Positions 1-11,089 of a DNA stretch of 64,000 bases are shown piece by piece (the stretch's first letter is position 1; every line of letters starts with the position of its first letter). The stretch is from Mytilus californianus (lineage: Eukaryota; Mollusca; Bivalvia; Mytilida; Mytilidae): assembly GCF_021869535.1 (NCBI RefSeq), contig NW_026262668.1, positions 64,386,058 to 64,450,057 on the forward strand, in the 5' to 3' direction. The notes below the pieces were generated by a model, which saw only the letters and a program-made list of their open reading frames with translations, was not told the origin of the DNA and made no database searches. A program made the translations under genes and the position numbers.

Positions 1-489
1 ATAGATGTGATTTTATATAGGTAAAATTTGACTCTCACAGTCATAAGTCTTATAAGCACAATATTATGTTGTATATATTAACACACAACATAGATAAATA
101 TTTTCTTAAATATTGTTCATAAAAAAAGTCTGGTTTTTAATCATAAAAAAAACATCCAAACAAAACATGTAAAATATACGGCAAAACTGTATTCAAGTGT
201 AATATATAGCGATGGGTAATTCTTTTGCTTTATGAATTTATGGAAAACTTTCTTTGTATATAATTTTGCCTCCGGAGTTAAATTTCATTAATATTCATCA
301 ACTTGCAAATGAAGAAGAAAAAATCCTGGGGATTTGTCCCTTATTCTTTTCCATAGAATTGCAGTTTCAATTCACATAATTCTGTAATGTTTTACGCATC
401 ATTATTGTCTTTCAATTTAACATAAAACGATCTAATATTTGTACTATATTCGAAGTCAACACCAAAAATCTTCAACTCTGCACAAGTAT
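1..489. other. AT-rich DNA without recognisable feature
   Basis: No reading frame, RNA gene or clear repeat was recognised here. The sequence becomes similar to the downstream 105-bp satellite only from about position 490. Confidence 0.4.
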
Positions 490-1960
490 ATGTCATCCTA
501 TCATTGTTTTATTTTGACTTTACCTTCTGTTTTTATAACTTAACATTTTACTGTTTCAAGTCAAGACCAAACTACTTCAAATTTACATCGTGTAGTTTCA
601 AGTCAACACATTGTATGATAAGCCTCTCGTGACGTCATAATGATATAACATCGTGCTATCTTAGCTCAACAACACGTACTTTCAACTGTACGTCGTGTAG
701 TTTTGAATGAGCATAGTGTATGGCAAGCCTATCGGGATATTATTATGATATAACATCGTGCTATCATAGCTCAACATCACATACTTTCAACTGTACGTTG
801 TGTAGTTTTAAATGAGCATATTGTATGGTAAGCCTATCGTGACATTCAAATGATATAACAACATGCTATCTTAGCTTAACATCATCTAGTTTCAACTGAA
901 AATCATGTAGTTTTAAATGAGCATATCGTGTGGTAAGCCTATCGTGACATTCTAATGATATAACAACGTGCTATCTTAGCTTAACATCACGCACTTTCAG
1001 CTGTACGTGGTGTAATTTTAAATGAGCAAATTGTATAATAAGCCTATCGTGACATTATAATGATATAACATCGTGCTGTCTTAGCTGAACAACACGTACT
1101 TTCAACTGTACGTCGTGTAGTTTTAAATAAGCATATTGTATGGCAAGCCTACCGTGATATTATAATGACATAAGATATTGCTATCATAGCTCAACATCAC
1201 GCACTTTCAACTGTACGTCGTGTAGTTTTAAACGAGCATATCGTGTGGTAAGCCTATCGTGACATTCTAATGATATAACAACGTGCCATCTTAGCTTAAC
1301 ATCACGTACTTTCAACTGTACGTTGTGTAGTTCTAAATGAGCAAATTGTATAATAAGTCTATTGTGGCATTATAATGATATAACATCGTACTATCGTAGC
1401 TTAACATTACAAAATTTCAACTGTACGTCGTGTAGTTTCAAATGAGCATCTTAGCTTAACACGTTGCATCGTGTTGTTTTAAGTCAACAAATTGTATGGT
1501 AAGCCTTTCGTTTCAATATAGTGTTGTAGCATCGTGTTATCTTAACTTAACATCATGTACTTTCAACTGTGCATCATGGTGTTTTAAATCAACAGATGGC
1601 ATGATAGACCTATCGTAATATCACAATGATATAACATCGTACATTCTCAGCTCAACATTTATTAATAACATGTCAGCACCATACATTTTAGCTATTCATT
1701 TTATTTGTTATCATAGCTATCGAAGTGTATGACCGAGCAGTATCCATCTGCAAGCTAACATCATGCAACGTCAACTTCACATCATGTACTTTAAACCCAA
1801 CGTTACGTGTGTTTGGCATATCATCACAACATCGTGACTTATCATTATACTATCACGACTAAAGCACTTGTCATTGCAAGTCAACATTGCGGAAATTCAA
1901 CTTCGCATATTGTAATTTAGAGTTAGCATTTTGATGACTCAATTCAACATCACGCTGTCT
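490..1960. repeat. 105-bp-period tandem array (satellite)
   Basis: The landmark 'agcct' occurs at 621, 726, 831, 936, 1041, 1146 and 1251, with variant agtct at 1356, so the period is exactly 105 bp for eight units. Two looser units follow at 1502 and 1606, after an extra stretch of about 41 bp. Shared pieces of each unit include 'gatataacatcgtgc', 'ttagcttaacatcac' and 'ctttcaactgtacgt'. Units 4 and 5 resemble units 7 and 8 more than their direct neighbours, which suggests a three-unit (315-bp) higher-order repeat. Degenerate related sequence reaches both flanks (about 490-600 and 1640-1960). The array has no open frame. Confidence 0.9.
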
Positions 1961-2049
1961 TAACTTTACATTTTAAGCTTCAGCATAACGTTTTTAAAAT
2001 ATCTAATATATGACAGCTGAGGCTTTCCATAGAATAACACTGTTTGTAA

Positions 2050-2735
2050 TAAAGTTAGCATATCAGCTTGGAATGTTTGTGGTCTGGCAGACAAAATAAA
2101 TAATGATTTTTTTCTACAAAAAAGATTAAAAGTGATATAAATATATAACTGGAAACATGGAAAGGTGATAGTAAAGATACACAAATTCCAGGTTACGTTT
2201 CCTTTTCAAAAATCAGAAAAATAAGAATAAGAAAGATTAACGTCACAGTGGAGGAATATTGATATACATTAATAAAAACATTGCTAAAGGGGTGTCTTAT
2301 GAAAAAAAAGGTCATCATCAAATAATAGAGCTTGGCTCAAACTTGATAAAACTTTTTTTGAACTACAGTTTGATATTTTTATCTTTGCTATATATATTAT
2401 CCCATCAATAAATTCCACACACTATGACAATGACTATGAATATCTACAGTCTGAAATTAGTAAATTTTCTAATCTTGGAAAAATTACACTTATTGAAGAT
2501 TTTAATTCAAGAATTGCAAAATCAGAAGACTTTATTGAAAATGATTCTCTAGATTTAAATATGATTAATTTACTCCTAGAAGATTATCATGTCGATTAAG
2601 TTATTCCTAGAAATGATGAGGACCCAGTTCTAAATATTCAGGATAAAAATTTACTGGATATATGTATTTCTTCAAAACTTAGAATATTAAATTGAAGATT
2701 CATAGGAGATTCATTAGGATACTTTACATGTATTA
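2050..2735 (+). pseudogene. LINE endonuclease-domain relic
   Basis: Broken frames on the + strand read as the apurinic-type (EEP) endonuclease domain of a non-LTR retrotransposon. In order: SISAWNVCGLADKINND (about 2058-2105), ETWKGDSKDTQIPGYV, SGGILIYINKNIAKGV (about 2250-2296), then EDFNSRIAKSEDF (the 'GDFN' block, with E for G) and NLLDICISSKLRILN. Several stops and frameshifts interrupt it. No reverse transcriptase follows. The copy is cut off by the hairpin repeat at about 2740. It lies on the strand opposite to the larger LINE at 3.4-8.2 kb. Confidence 0.7.
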
Positions 2736-2739
2736 CTCC

Positions 2740-3045
2740 TACAGTTAACTGGAAAAAATCCTGGATTATCTGAAAATTCTGAGAAAATCGAATTTTTCAG
2801 ATAATCCAGGATTTTCTCCATATAAATTATTTATCTAATATTTTGAGAAACATACTAATTTATCTCAAATATGCATTAAGCAGATAAAATCCCGGTTTAT
2901 CTGAAAATTCTGAGAAAAATCAGGATTATCTGAAAATTTCCGAGATAATCCAGATTTATCTGAGCTTAATGCAAAATAGTTAGATAATCCTAGTTTATAT
3001 GAGAAAATCTGAGTTTATTTGAGATAATCTAGAATTATCTATAAA
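2740..3045. repeat. Hairpin-forming repeat cluster (gattatctga motifs in both orientations)
   Basis: A near-perfect inverted repeat has its left arm at about 2751-2779 and its right arm at about 2791-2819, each built around 'aatcctggattatctgaaaa' and its complement, with a short loop. Diverged copies of the same motif follow in both orientations as far as about 3045 (for example 'cggtttatctgaaaattctg' and 'gagataatccag'). The tract could extrude as hairpins. No coding content is seen. Confidence 0.85.
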
Positions 3046-3359
3046 AGTGGTTCAGGTGTGCCATACATACATGTTGGTCAAATTTATCTAATACACGAGT
3101 TTTGAAGATAAAATAATAACAATGCATTTGATGGAAATTTAGATTAAAATTTTGCTTTTTTAAGATTATTTTCAGCAGCGTAATGCGGTCTTAAAATGTT
3201 AAAGAAAAACAAGGCTTTAATAAAAAGATGCATAACTATTTATGTTTTTAAAAATTTAAGTGTTGTGAAATTTAAAGAATTACACAATAAGCGCATCTTT
3301 ATCACTTTTAATTAAAACAGTAATGCATTAGTGTTACATCGTTGATCTTTAATGCTTAG
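3046..3359. other. AT-rich DNA, no feature seen
   Basis: No recognisable coding or repeat structure was found between the hairpin cluster and the 3' end of the LINE. Confidence 0.4.
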
Positions 3360-3567
3360 AAGTTATTTAGATAAGATAAGATAGATAAAGACGTTTATTG
3401 CAATAAACACAATTATGCTATAGCACATTTAAATTACAACATTATCATGTGTAAGCAACATGAAATTTACAATAATATAACAGTACATAATCATACAAAA
3501 CAGCAGAGAACATAATAAACATTATGAACACTTTGTTAATGAAAAAAAAGACAATATATATATATAA

Positions 3568-6500
3568 CTACGTTAATATGAAAGTTTTCAGTTTCCAACT
3601 TTCACGATAAAAACACATCAAATTGTAAATAACTGTTTTTGTTTGAACTTGTAGTAATAAATACAGTTTGTTAATATTTGGCCATGTATGGTAATATCTT
3701 GAGAAATATTTAAGTCTATACGGTCTATATGCTGGACAAACCATAATAAAATGATATTCATTTTCTATACATTGCATAGTACAACATTTACAAATTCTAT
3801 CCTCCCTTCGTTGGTTTATATAACGACCAGTTTCCATATTTAGTTTTAATACACCAAATCTTAATAAAGACAACATTTTAACATTGGTATCTTTCAATAT
3901 ATATTGTTCCATCTTAAAATCTGTTTTTATTATTTTGTACAATATTAGTTTTTCAGAGCTCTCTACAGACGCACGCCAACTCTGGTAAAATTGATCTAAC
4001 AGACGTTCATTCAAAATATCAAAGTAAACATCAACATTCTCTTGTTCATGCCATAAATAATTAAATCCCAGTTGAAAAAGTAAATTACGAATATGTGTGG
4101 CCCAATTTTCTTTACCATTATTACAGTCTGCAACAAGAACTTGATATATTTCATATACAATATCTGGTTTCTTTTTAATAATATTAACCCAGTATTTCAA
4201 CAACTTTTGTTTCCTAATAACATACATAGGTAAATGACCAAGATCGCCAATAATACAACAGACAGGCGTATTTTTGGGTACTTTTAAAACAAATCTACAA
4301 AATTTATTATGCACAGATTCAATTTCTTTTGCATGATGAAAACCCCATACTTCAGAGGCGTAGTTTTAAATAGACATAACTAGACTGTTAAACATGGCAC
4401 ATTGTTGTTCTGATGATATATAAGTAGATCTTAATGTGTTTAACAGTACTGCAAGCGCTCTACTACCCTGTTCTGCTAGGCGTTTTTGAGTTTGTTGAAA
4501 TTTACCGTTGTTATGTAGAATCACTCCAAGGTATACATACTGATTGGCTACTTTTAATTCTGTATTGTCATAGTACCAAGAATAATTTACTTTTTGCCAT
4601 CCTTTACGAAAAACTACAACTTCTGTTTTATCCTTATTAACTCCAATTTTCCATTTTGTACAGTAGACGAATAATTTATCTAAAAGAAACTGTAGAGCTT
4701 CCGGCGTTTTTCCAAATAGCACAGTATCATCTGCGAATAACAACAAATATATCAAATAACCATTTAAGTTTATGTAATCACTAGTTCTATTATCATTCAT
4801 ACGTAGATCATCAGCAATGTCATTTATAAAAAATATGAAAAGCAGAGGAGATAAGGGTTCGCCCTGTTTTACGCCAATATTATTGGAAAAAACATCTGAA
4901 AGTTATCCCTCGCATTTAACACGAATATTAACAGTTGCATATACTGATTGCACCATGGTGCAATCAGTATATTAACAGTTGCATATACTGATTGCACCAT
5001 GGAAACAAACTTGCTACTAATTCCACTATTGAAAAGCTTATACCAAAGTATGCGTCGGTCGACATTGTCAAAAGCCTTACAAAAGTCCACGAATGCTGAA
5101 TACAGTTTTTCCTTTTGTGAAAGGGTTGTTGATATTATTCCATGAAGAATGAAAACAGCATCGACAGTTGATTTTTGGCGTTGAAATCCAAACTGGTTTG
5201 CTAAAAGAATCTCGTTATCTTCGGCCCAACTAAGTAGACGGCTATTCAAAATTGAAGTAAAAATCTTTGAAAATACACTAATCAATATAATTGGCCTATA
5301 GTTTTTAGGGGTTGAAAGATCCCCTTTCTTTGGTACAGGTATAGCAATTCCTTCTATCCAATTATCGGGGTATATACTAAATTCAAAAAGTTTATTAAAC
5401 AAAACTGTTAAAAATGTTGAAAAGAGCTGAGAATCTGATAAAAACATTTCTCCACTGATTCCATCTGTTCCCGTACTTTTACCACGCTTTAGTTTTTTAA
5501 TAGCAGATTCAATTTCAGATTCAGTAAATTCGTTATCTAATTCGTCTATGTGAAGATCTTCAGATCGAATGTTGTCTATTAAAGTTTTAACTTCTACTGA
5601 CAAATCACCAGGTTCCGCACCAAGAAAGTTTTTAACATGTTCAAACATGTCATTTGCATTGGCCGCGCATCTCGATCGACCTTTAGGTCTAACTTTTGAC
5701 CAAAATTCTCTAGGGTTCACTTTAGCCAGCCGACTTAGCTCCTGTCCACGTGTACGTTTATATCTTGTTTTCGCTTTCCGTTTAACTTTGTTGTATTCGT
5801 TTCTTGCTGTCACATATAATTGTCTATTGGGACTGCTTGGGTAGCGCTAAAAACGGTTACGTGCTTTGTGAAATACAATTCTATGCAATTTACATTTGTG
5901 ATCATACCAATCATTAGTACTAAGTTTATGTTTACCTATATTATTTTTAACAGATGTTTTTACCGAAAACATTAAGCACACATTTAAGTATAACATCGGT
6001 AACCACATTTACGGCGTGATTCGCACTTTCATTATCGTTTATTTTGCTTACTAGTTCTATCAATTTAGTTTGTTTCTCCCGTAATGCTTGCGTGTAATCG
6101 CTAACTTTCTCATTGTCCCACTTTATATATGTATAATGGTTGAAAGAATGTTCCTTGTTACACGTTAAATTAGTCTGAATTTCATAAAATAAAGGTGAAT
6201 GGTCAGAAAATTCATTATGTTCTAGAACTTTAAAATTCTCAACCAATTTATAATCAATTGGAAAAGTTAACAGATAATCATTCACACTTCTTCCGTTTGA
6301 AGTACAAAATGTATATTGTCCAGTCAGATCGTGTTGTAGCCTACCATTACATATAGTTAAACCCGTGTTATGACACATTTGGACAAGATTTCGACCAAAC
6401 CTATTTATTGTTGAATCCTCTGAACTTCTTGGCGGAGTAATGGGATTTTCATCCTGCACTACACTACTCACATATCTATCTAAATGATCAAAATCTAAAA

Positions 6501-7000
6501 AATCATCTAGTAACCCAACTCTACTATTAAAATCACCACAAACAAGTATACTTCCTTTTTCTTTATACTCAAAAACAATATTTTCTATTAATTAAAAAAA
6601 GTCACAGTCATTTACATTATAATATGAAGACTTCTCATGGGGTATGTACACAAAACATATGTAAATATCAGTATCATTTTGAAAAAAAATCCTTTTTTTA
6701 ATTTTATCAATAAAATACCACTTTCAATTTCCTTGACTATTTCAATACCTTTCATATCATATGGTTTACAGTAAAAGCATATTCCACCCTCATTTCTAAT
6801 CCCTATATTATTACATCTACCAAACGAGGATAAATTTTCAAAATTATTTAATTGTGGCTTATTACTGCCCTTTAACCATGTTTCACATAGAAATAATAAA
6901 TCATAATCATTAACAAAATTTAGAAAGTCATTGTCATCAATGCAAGAAATAATACCATGAATGTTCCAACTTAAACACTTGATGTTTCGAGAACGCTCTC
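3568..7000 (-). pseudogene. LINE ORF2: endonuclease-reverse transcriptase, broken
   Basis: Reading 5' to 3' on the minus strand, the EEP endonuclease starts with CLSWNIHGI (about 6977) and continues with LLFLCETWLKG, NEGGICFYCKPYDM, CGDFNSRVG (about 6540-6515) and FSDHSPLFYE (about 6200). A linker with WYDHKC follows. The reverse transcriptase has NYRPIILISVFSKIFTSI, NQFGFQRQKSTVDAVF, SAFVDFCKAFDNVDR and LLLFADDTVLFGK, the last being the catalytic box (about 4770-4700). The C-terminal part contains a Cys-His motif, CKCCTMQCIENEYH (about 3800). Frame breaks fall near 6600-6720, 5945, 5850, 4870-5000 and 4320-4370. The break at 4870-5000 coincides with a local duplication and palindrome described separately. 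Confidence 0.88.
4926..5003. repeat. Direct-inverted-direct duplication with 34-bp perfect palindrome
   Basis: Inside the LINE reverse transcriptase, the segment 'attaacagttgcatatactg' plus 'attgcaccatgg' occurs twice in direct orientation. Between the two copies sits a short inverted piece that turns the centre into a perfect palindrome at 4939-4972 (core 'gcaccatggtgc'). The extra sequence destroys the reading frame of the reverse transcriptase just before the FADD block. Confidence 0.9.
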
Positions 7001-8180
7001 TGCGTGTATCCTATGGACCAACATATTCTTTACCTGCTATGAACAGTTTGTCTCTCACAAAGTATGCCTTTACATTTTTTTCTCTAAGTTCTCTAAGTTT
7101 CGGCAGTAGATTTTTTCTTCTTTTCAAAATTTCAACTGGCGATTGTTCGGATATACCAAAATTAGTCTCTTTAAGATTAACAGCGCTCTTACGGACTTCT
7201 TGTTTCTGAAATTAGTTTGAAAACTTCACCAATATCGGGCGGATTCTGTCCCCCTCTTTTCCAATTCTAGAAGCACTTTTTATGTTTATATTCCTCTCAT
7301 TTTCTACTATATTTAGCTTTTCTTTGAAAAAATCATGCATGTTATTTACACAGTCTTCACCTTCCACCTCAGGGATATTATAAAATACAAGATTGTTTTT
7401 CATTTCTTTCATCTGTATATCGATGATAAGTTCTTCTTTCATTTTAACGCTTTCGTCCTTCACCTTTTTTCGAGTCTGGTCAATTTCATTCTTTTGTTCA
7501 GACATTTGTTTGTTGAAATGTTTTACATTTTCTGATTGTGAATTGATTTTATTATTAACTTCTTTGATTTTAGTGTCAAGTTCTAATATATTTTTTCTCT
7601 GGTCATCGTAGCTATCACTGAAATGTTGTGTAGCCTGTTCAACATCAACCAATCTCTGGTTTAAAATCTGTGTATCATATTCAACTTTAATCACTTTACT
7701 ATTAACACTATTCACAAGGGATTCGATTTTGTCAAGTTTATTCAGCCTACTTTCAATGTTTTCCATTTTCAAAAATAAATCATCAACCCACGGAGGTTTC
7801 TGTGCCATACTAGTTGGTGACATGCGTTGCATAGTTGACTGATAGAATGGGCTTGGAGTTGAACAATATTGCGGTTGAAGTTGTTGCATTGTTTGTGATG
7901 GGGTGACATATTGTAACTGCTGGGTCATCGGGTAAAACAAGCTTTGATCTTGCACCATTTGCGAAGAATTTGGATGACCAGTGTTTTGTTTGTTTACCTC
8001 TGACATAACGGGTGTGTTGGGTGTACTCGATTTGTTCAATTTACCTTCAGTGTTACTTTCGATGTTTTTCACTTCATTACTCTTACTTTTTGACTTTTTT
8101 GACTTTCTCTTTGTCGTCTTTTTAACTTCCTATTCACTTAAAGTGTTATCACTACTCTCGTTTTTACGTTTTCCTCTCAT
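6970..8180 (-). pseudogene. LINE ORF1 protein, broken by one early stop and one frameshift
   Basis: The likely original start is the ATG at 8180-8178 (MRGKRKNESSD). A TAG stop at 8132-8130 interrupts it after 16 codons. The frame then stays open through a Lys/Ser-rich stretch, a Gln/Pro-rich region (YPMTQQLQYVTPSQ) and a long heptad-like coiled coil (about 7770-7440). It ends in an RNA-binding-like domain with KNNLVFYNIPEVEGED and SASRIGKEGDRIRPILVKF. A frameshift near 7215 leads into QKQEVRKSAVNLKE and RDKLFIAGKEYVGP, the normal ORF1 tail. Coiled coil followed by an 'NLVFYNIPE' domain is typical of LINE ORF1 RNA chaperones. Confidence 0.8.
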
Positions 8181-8290
8181 ATTTGTTCATTTTTCTGCAA
8201 TTTTACATTGGATCCTTCACAAACATCTCTATCCGCCATGTCGCTTACACCCTTCGTTTTGTGACCGTTATATACACATACGTGTAAGCT

Positions 8291-8600
8291 TGATATAAAC
8301 ACACAAAAAAATCAGGTTTTTTTTAAATATCAAAATATCTTAAACATTTACTTTTTTGGCAGACCTTGTTTAAAATTTTTTGTGTATGATTATTTTAAAT
8401 GAAGTCATTTGACAAATTTGACAAATCTACATATAGTCAGGAGAAATTATCACACGTGTCATTTCATTTGAATGCTTAAAAATAGTATAAGCCCAGATTC
8501 TAATTTTTTTAATTAGGGGACGAGATAAGCTCTGTTTTTTTGTTAAGTAATACATATATGAATTTCTGCAACGAGTTTAATTTAAAAATTAAAAACACTT
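8291..8600. other. AT-rich DNA, no feature seen
   Basis: No coding signal or repeat was recognised in this stretch. Confidence 0.35.
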
Positions 8601-8619
8601 GGAAATAAATTTGGAACAA

Positions 8620-8880
8620 TTAATTTGTCACCATTTCGATTTTGTCGTCTGTCCAACTCATCATAGACAGGCAAACGGTTGGAGGAATGGTAAGTCCAAC
8701 AGACGACATAATTTCAGTCACAGTGATCTTTTGACTTCTGTAGTCGTCCCAAAGATCCATCAACTTGGAATTAATTGCTAGGTGGCTGCTCTCTGATCCT
8801 CTCTGGTAGCGGGTAGACTTGTGCTGGGACACGCACTGTCTTGACATGGGCTGGTACTTTTACGGCGTCGGCAAAAAAAA
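8620..8880 (-). CDS. Unidentified short minus-strand ORF, possible exon or gene fragment
   Basis: A 75-codon frame (8847-8620) reads MSRQCVSQHKSTRYQRG and ends SMMSWTDDKIEMVTN. The interval is less AT-rich than its surroundings. It contains DNA similar to coding sequence (SKLMDLWDDYRSQKITVTE), but I do not recognise the protein. A second minus frame over the same bases (VPAHVKTVRVPAQVYPLPE) is also open, so the true frame, if any, is undecided. No convincing splice acceptor or promoter was found. It may be a fragment of a captured gene or an unfamiliar transposon. Confidence 0.25.
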
Positions 8881-9094
8881 TTATCCAGTTAATGATCTTT
8901 AAATACTTAGTCATTATAACACAAGGATGACTTCCATCGTCTACTACAATGTAAATATTTAGAAAATAAAAGGTAGCTATTTCTGAAACCCTACTGCATA
9001 GATAAAATGAATGTAAAAAAAAAATCTGCCAAATAGAAACAAAGTGTATTAAAAGATGTATAAGGACATAAACCATGCAATAAAACCATAAACC

Positions 9095-9182
9095 GACGCC
9101 AATCCATGCTTTTGAAAAAGGGCATGCTCTTTGGTCGGGTTGTTGTCTCTTAGACACATTCCCCATTTTCATTCTCAATTTT
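9095..9182 (+). repeat. 3'-terminal fragment of Penelope-type element, family B
   Basis: The string 'tttggtcgggttgttgtctc' followed by 'acacattccccattttcatt' and 'ctcaattttatttt' matches the 3' end of the element at 37-39.06 kb and the reversed copy at 60.4 kb. Only the last 90 or so bases are present, as expected for a 5'-truncated retrotransposed copy. Confidence 0.8.
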
Positions 9183-9690
9183 ATTTTGAAAAAGGGCCCA
9201 CCAATCCAACATTAGGAGTAGGACTTGTAAAATGTCTATGCATCAACCACATATATAGCTCCATAAAAGGAACCCTGTACAAACCTTAATCCGCCTCTGA
9301 TAACTAATGCCCTAAAAGCTGACAATTAAATGTAGCAGATACACTGTTTAGGACCTGTAATGGTGAACTAACATATCTACATATACATTTATCTCTTTTT
9401 AGACATAAACAAAGAGCGTACTCTTGTGGAAATTAAGCAGATCGGCGTGACATTATTGACATTATAATAGCACAGTCTTAAAACAGTTAAAACTATTAAA
9501 AATATTATCTTATTCAAAATGAAAACTTTTTTCTATAAAAGATTGTCGAACAAATTTTTCATTTCATAATTCATGAATGTTTGTTTGTTATCTTGTATAT
9601 GATGTAATTGGTATTATTATAACGAATCGTTAGAAATCAATCCTGATATACACAATAAAACAAATATATTTTCTTTTGATGAACACATTA
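9183..9690. other. Intergenic DNA, no feature seen
   Basis: Nothing recognisable was found in this stretch. Confidence 0.35.
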
Positions 9691-9694
9691 AATA

Positions 9695-9915
9695 AACTCA
9701 TCATAGATACCAGGATTGAAATTTTATATTTACGCCAGACGCGCGTTTCGTCTACAAAAGACTCATCAGTGACGCTCGAATAAAAAAATGTTAAAAAGGC
9801 CAAATAAAGTACGAAGTTGAAGAGCATTGAGGACCAAAAATTCCTAAAAGTTGTGCCAAATACAGCTAAGGTAATCTATTCCTGAGGTAGAAAAGCCTTA
9901 GTATTTCAAAAATTA
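9695..9915 (+). repeat. Interspersed repeat ('cgccagacgcgcgtttcg' family)
   Basis: The segment starts 'actcatcatagataccagg' and runs through 'cgccagacgcgcgtttcg', 'aaaagactcatcagtgacgc' and 'ggccaaataaagtacgaag' to 'gccttagtatttc'. Related copies lie at 16755-16870 (reversed), 33100-33305 (reversed) and 36155-36510 (with an insertion). Short pieces lie at 42530-42580 and 49545-49585. I recall this repeat as very common in Mytilus sequence. Confidence 0.88.
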
Positions 9916-10017
9916 AAAAGACATTATTTGCCTAGTATTGAAATACAATAAGCAATTATGATAAAATATAATGTCTTTAAAATTGAATTAGCAGGTAGTC
10001 TTTGATCCCGGGGTCTT

Positions 10018-10042
10018 TGATATATATATATATATATATATA
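10018..10042. repeat. TA microsatellite
   Basis: An uninterrupted run of alternating T and A of about 24 bp. Confidence 0.95.
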
Positions 10043-10194
10043 CAAAATAAAGAAAAACGAAAGAGTGGGCAACCTGGGACATAAAGATAAAATTTGTATT
10101 AGTCATGTTTGTCCAAGATGTTACACATTGTTATTAAATAAATAATTAAAAAAAAACTTTAGAAACGAATTTGAAAAAAAAGAATTATTTAATA

Positions 10195-10655
10195 CACTTG
10201 GACAACTCGGACTTCTATTAAAGACAACTCGAACCAGTTTGAAAAGACCACTGAAACCTATTTGAATGACAACTCGGACCACTTTTAAAGACAACTCGGA
10301 CCAGTTTGAAATACAGTTTTGGACAACTTATGAGGGTCTTGAAGTGGTTTACAGAATGTTGAATAAGGACAAAAAGTGCAGAATAATTGAAAAAAATAAA
10401 GAATAGAGAAAAATAGGCAAAAAGGGGATTGACAGAATATGGGTGTTAAGATATAAGGAATAAAGAATAATGGGAAAAATTGATAAAAGAATAGACGGGA
10501 AAATGCTATAAAAATAAAGAATAAAGAAACAAATATAAAACCATTGTAATAAGTAGTCAGAATTGTATTTCAAACTGGTCCGAGTTATATTTTTAAGTTG
10601 GTCCTAGTTGTCCTTAAAAGTGGTCCGATTTGTTTTTAAATTAGCCCGACTTGTC
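10195..10655. repeat. Inverted 'gacaactcggacca' repeats flanking a purine-rich repeat
   Basis: The motif 'gacaactcggaccagtttga' repeats several times at 10200-10320. It returns in the opposite orientation at 10571-10650 ('aaactggtccgagtt', 'aaaagtggtccga'). Between the arms, 10325-10545 is a purine-rich tract of 'aataaagaataa'-like words. This tract matches the reversed sequence at 61985-62215, so it belongs to a dispersed family. Confidence 0.75.
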
Positions 10656-11080
10656 ATGAATTCGCTTGCAGTATAGAAAGAAAATGTAATAAGCTTATTT
10701 TAAAAGGGTTTGTATAGTTGAACACCGTTTTCCTCATCTCCCCGAAAAATTAAGTTTAAACGCATTGATCAAGTATCTTGGGACGAATTGATTTGTACGA
10801 AACGGAGTTGGAACGAATCATCCAGATACCGTTTTAGAGTTGACTTTATTGTTTGTGGTATATAACATACACTGACGGACTTTAAAAACGCAATTCTAGA
10901 TTATTTTTTTTAATTCTCATTTTCAAATATGAAATGTTTGTAAAAGTTTTTTTCAGTTCGACACCAGACTCAAGCTAGCGACCAATCAAGCTAGCGACCA
11001 ATTCTATCGACCACTGAAGTTAATAATGAGAATCAATACGTTAGAGAATCATTCAGAGATATGTCTGAAAATCACAAATT
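10656..11080. other. AT-rich DNA, no clear feature
   Basis: No coding signal was found. The sequence 'caagctagcgaccaat' is duplicated in tandem at about 10970-11003. Confidence 0.35.
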
Positions 11081-11089
11081 GACATTATG

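Larger units (their letters stand above)
3360..8290 (-). mobile_element. Near full-length non-LTR retrotransposon (LINE), inactive
   Basis: A two-ORF LINE lies in minus orientation: ORF1 at 8180-6970, ORF2 endonuclease plus reverse transcriptase at about 7000-3568, then a short 3' untranslated region ending near 3360 in a GATAA-rich simple tail ('agataagataagatagata' on the + strand). The total of about 4.9 kb fits a complete element of this class. Both ORFs carry nonsense codons and frameshifts, so this copy cannot encode its proteins. The endonuclease is of the EEP type, which places it among LINEs other than the R2 type. The exact clade (I/Jockey/CR1 or L1-like) was not decided by eye. Confidence 0.85.

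Noticed and set aside
10018..10042. TA run as a promoter element
   Set aside because: Plain microsatellite with no gene nearby in a fitting position.
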